Origin: an uncultured Mucispirillum sp.
GTDB taxonomy: Bacteria; Chrysiogenota; Deferribacteres; Deferribacterales; Mucispirillaceae
Assembly (NCBI GenBank): GCA_944325215.1
Contig: CALUZC010000010.1
Location: 19,186 to 83,185 of the forward strand
DNA length: 64,000 bases
Reading direction: 5' to 3'
The translations under genes and the position numbers were made by a program. The notes below the pieces were generated by a model. That model was not told the origin of the DNA and searched no databases. It saw only the letters and a list, made by a program, of their open reading frames with translations. Below, one piece after another: positions 62,813 to 64,000 of the stretch (the stretch's first letter is position 1; every line of letters starts with the position of its first letter).

Positions 62813-63838
62813 ATGGCGAAAAGAGCTTATATTAAGCACATAACTTCTTATTATCCAAATAATTTTGAGTTTAATAACCCAGAAAATCGTATTACAAGTA
62901 AAATAGGGGTATCAAGACGCCCTGTGGCACTTCCTCACGAATGCTCTTCAGATTTAGCAGTGGAAGCAGCAAAGATTATGTTTGAAAAGTATAAAGTTAG
63001 TAAGGACGATATTGATGCAGTTATTTTATGTACAGAAACTCCAGACTATATTATGCCTGCCACATCATGTATAATTCATGGCAGATTAGGGCTAAAAACA
63101 GAGTGTATGTCATTTGATTATAATCATGGCTGCACAGGTTATATTTATGGTCTATCACTATCTAAAGCATTAATAGAATCAGGTCAGGCAAATAATGTTC
63201 TTCTTTTAACTGCTGATACTCTCAGTAAGCTTATCCACCCAAAAGATATGAGAACAAAACCAATTTTTGGTGATGCAGCAGCTGCTACACTTGTATCTTC
63301 TACATATTCAAGAACAGAATATTTACGTGGTTTTCAGTTTGGAACAAATGGTGTTGATTTTATGAAAATCATTGTAAACTATGGTATGATGCGTATGAAA
63401 TATGCAGACAGAGAAGAAGCATACAGGGAAATAGAAGACCAGTATGGCAATGTTAGAACAGATGCTACAGTATATATGGACGGTAAAGGTGTTGTTCAGT
63501 TTACTCAAACAGTAGTTCCACCAATGCTTAATTCTATTTTAGAAAAAAATATGTTATCATTAGATGATATAGATAATTTTGTATTTCACCAGGCTAATAA
63601 ATTTATGCTTCAGACTATTCAAAAAGTATGTAAAATACCAGATGATGGCAGGTATTTTAATGACTGTGAGGATACAGGCAATACTGCTTCTGCAACAATT
63701 CCTATAGCAATTAATAAAATGCAGTCATTAAATATTCCACTTGGAAGGCGCGCCTTATTAATGGGCTTTGGTGTAGGGCTTTCATGGGGTGGCTGCATTG
63801 CAGATTTAACATTAATGGACCCTGAAGAAGAAATATAA
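62813..63838 (+). CDS. 3-oxoacyl-ACP synthase III (FabH-like)
   Basis: The 341-residue thiolase-fold enzyme resembles FabH/KAS III, which condenses an acyl-CoA with malonyl-ACP. The Cys nucleophile is in NHGCTGYIYGLSLSKALIESG, the His in FVFHQANKFMLQTIQ and the Asn in DTGNTASATIPIAI. The N-terminal half shows KIGVSRRPVA (FabH: GI..R....), DAVILCTETPDYIMPATSC and FGDAAAATLVS. It may be a specialised KAS III, since fatty-acid genes are absent around it and its own promoter overlaps a possible Fur box. Start has AGAGG 9 bp upstream. Confidence 0.85.
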   Translation: MAKRAYIKHITSYYPNNFEFNNPENRITSKIGVSRRPVALPHECSSDLAVEAAKIMFEKYKVSKDDIDAVILCTETPDYIMPATSCIIHGRLGLKTECMSFDYNHGCTGYIYGLSLSKALIESGQANNVLLLTADTLSKLIHPKDMRTKPIFGDAAAATLVSSTYSRTEYLRGFQFGTNGVDFMKIIVNYGMMRMKYADREEAYREIEDQYGNVRTDATVYMDGKGVVQFTQTVVPPMLNSILEKNMLSLDDIDNFVFHQANKFMLQTIQKVCKIPDDGRYFNDCEDTGNTASATIPIAINKMQSLNIPLGRRALLMGFGVGLSWGGCIADLTLMDPEEEI

Positions 63839-63898
63839 AAAAAATAAAAAAAGTTGTTGACAACAAATTAAAAATATGGTTTACTTCTCAAACATTAA

Positions 63899-63911
63899 GG
63901 GGGTATCCCCC
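63899..63911. other. GC palindrome upstream of tRNA
   Basis: GGGGG-TAT-CCCCC forms a perfect five-bp stem 14 bases before the tRNA start, in otherwise AT-rich sequence. It may shape the tRNA precursor. Confidence 0.4.
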
Positions 63912-63925
63912 AAGCTGATGTAAAT

Positions 63926-63998
<73 letters not shown>

Positions 63999-64000
63999 CT

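Noticed and set aside
63857..63885. TTGACA at 63857 as a tRNA promoter
   Set aside because: The -35 is perfect but no acceptable -10 lies 16-18 bp downstream (TTTACT is the best), so it was not listed as a feature.

Overview
The window is AT-rich chromosomal DNA (roughly 30% G+C by eye) from a Gram-negative, motile, anaerobic or microaerophilic bacterium. Outer-membrane biogenesis genes (waaA, a lipid A acyltransferase homologue, gmhB, lolA, bamD, an EptA-like transferase), chemotaxis and flagella-type genes, a Na+-pumping decarboxylase, an SfrAB-like iron-sulfur flavoenzyme pair and hemerythrin chemoreceptors together suggest a host-associated Deferribacterota member resembling Mucispirillum. 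This assignment is inference from gene content and composition; no marker gene was compared.

Layout. 1-4.4 kb: the end of a HEAT-repeat protein, cheR, then four genes of a probable flagella/motility set. 4.6-6.2 kb: a DUF134 regulator, an Mrp-type Fe-S P-loop ATPase and a NifX-like protein. 6.24-6.50 kb: a 257-bp element with inverted repeats that looks like a MITE. 6.5-10.5 kb: a methyltransferase, an atypical phosphohexomutase, an orphan HicB-like protein, a GNAT enzyme and a Sel1-repeat protein. 10.7-14.8 kb: SfrB/SfrA-like NAD(P)H oxidoreductase. 14.8-17.2 kb: a secreted protein and a compact restriction-modification pair. 17.2-21.5 kb (minus strand): a signalling operon (degenerate histidine kinase, receiver, HDOD, PP2C phosphatase) ending in ubiE/menG. 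21.7-25.3 kb: a HIT protein, a probable noncoding RNA or operator array with ten AGTAT pentamers, and a large Ig-like lipoprotein. 25.5-34.3 kb: an RNA helicase, the mmdADCB Na+-translocating decarboxylase operon, ubiD, nth and larC. 34.3-39.2 kb (minus): EptA-like enzyme, lolA, secA. 39.4-43.0 kb: two MCP-hemerythrin chemoreceptors flanking nikR. 43.6-44.9 kb: an accessory module of two related exported proteins around a damaged ferredoxin. 45.1-47.0 kb (minus): hslVU. 47.2-51.2 kb: ankyrin protein and LPS-core/lipid A genes. 51.3-52.4 kb: rhodanese, receiver, small hypothetical. 52.6-62.1 kb: a dense housekeeping run, hisBHA, pgpA, cinA, membrane protein, ribF, rimO, bamD, serS, rsmI. 62.8-64.0 kb: a KAS III-like enzyme behind a possible Fur box, and tRNA-Asn(GTT).

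Most of the window is ordinary housekeeping. The least explained signals are the AGTAT array (22.43-22.64 kb), the 26-bp tandem duplication that breaks the ferredoxin (44.39-44.44 kb), the MITE-like element, the paralogous exported-protein module, and several enzymes with altered catalytic motifs.
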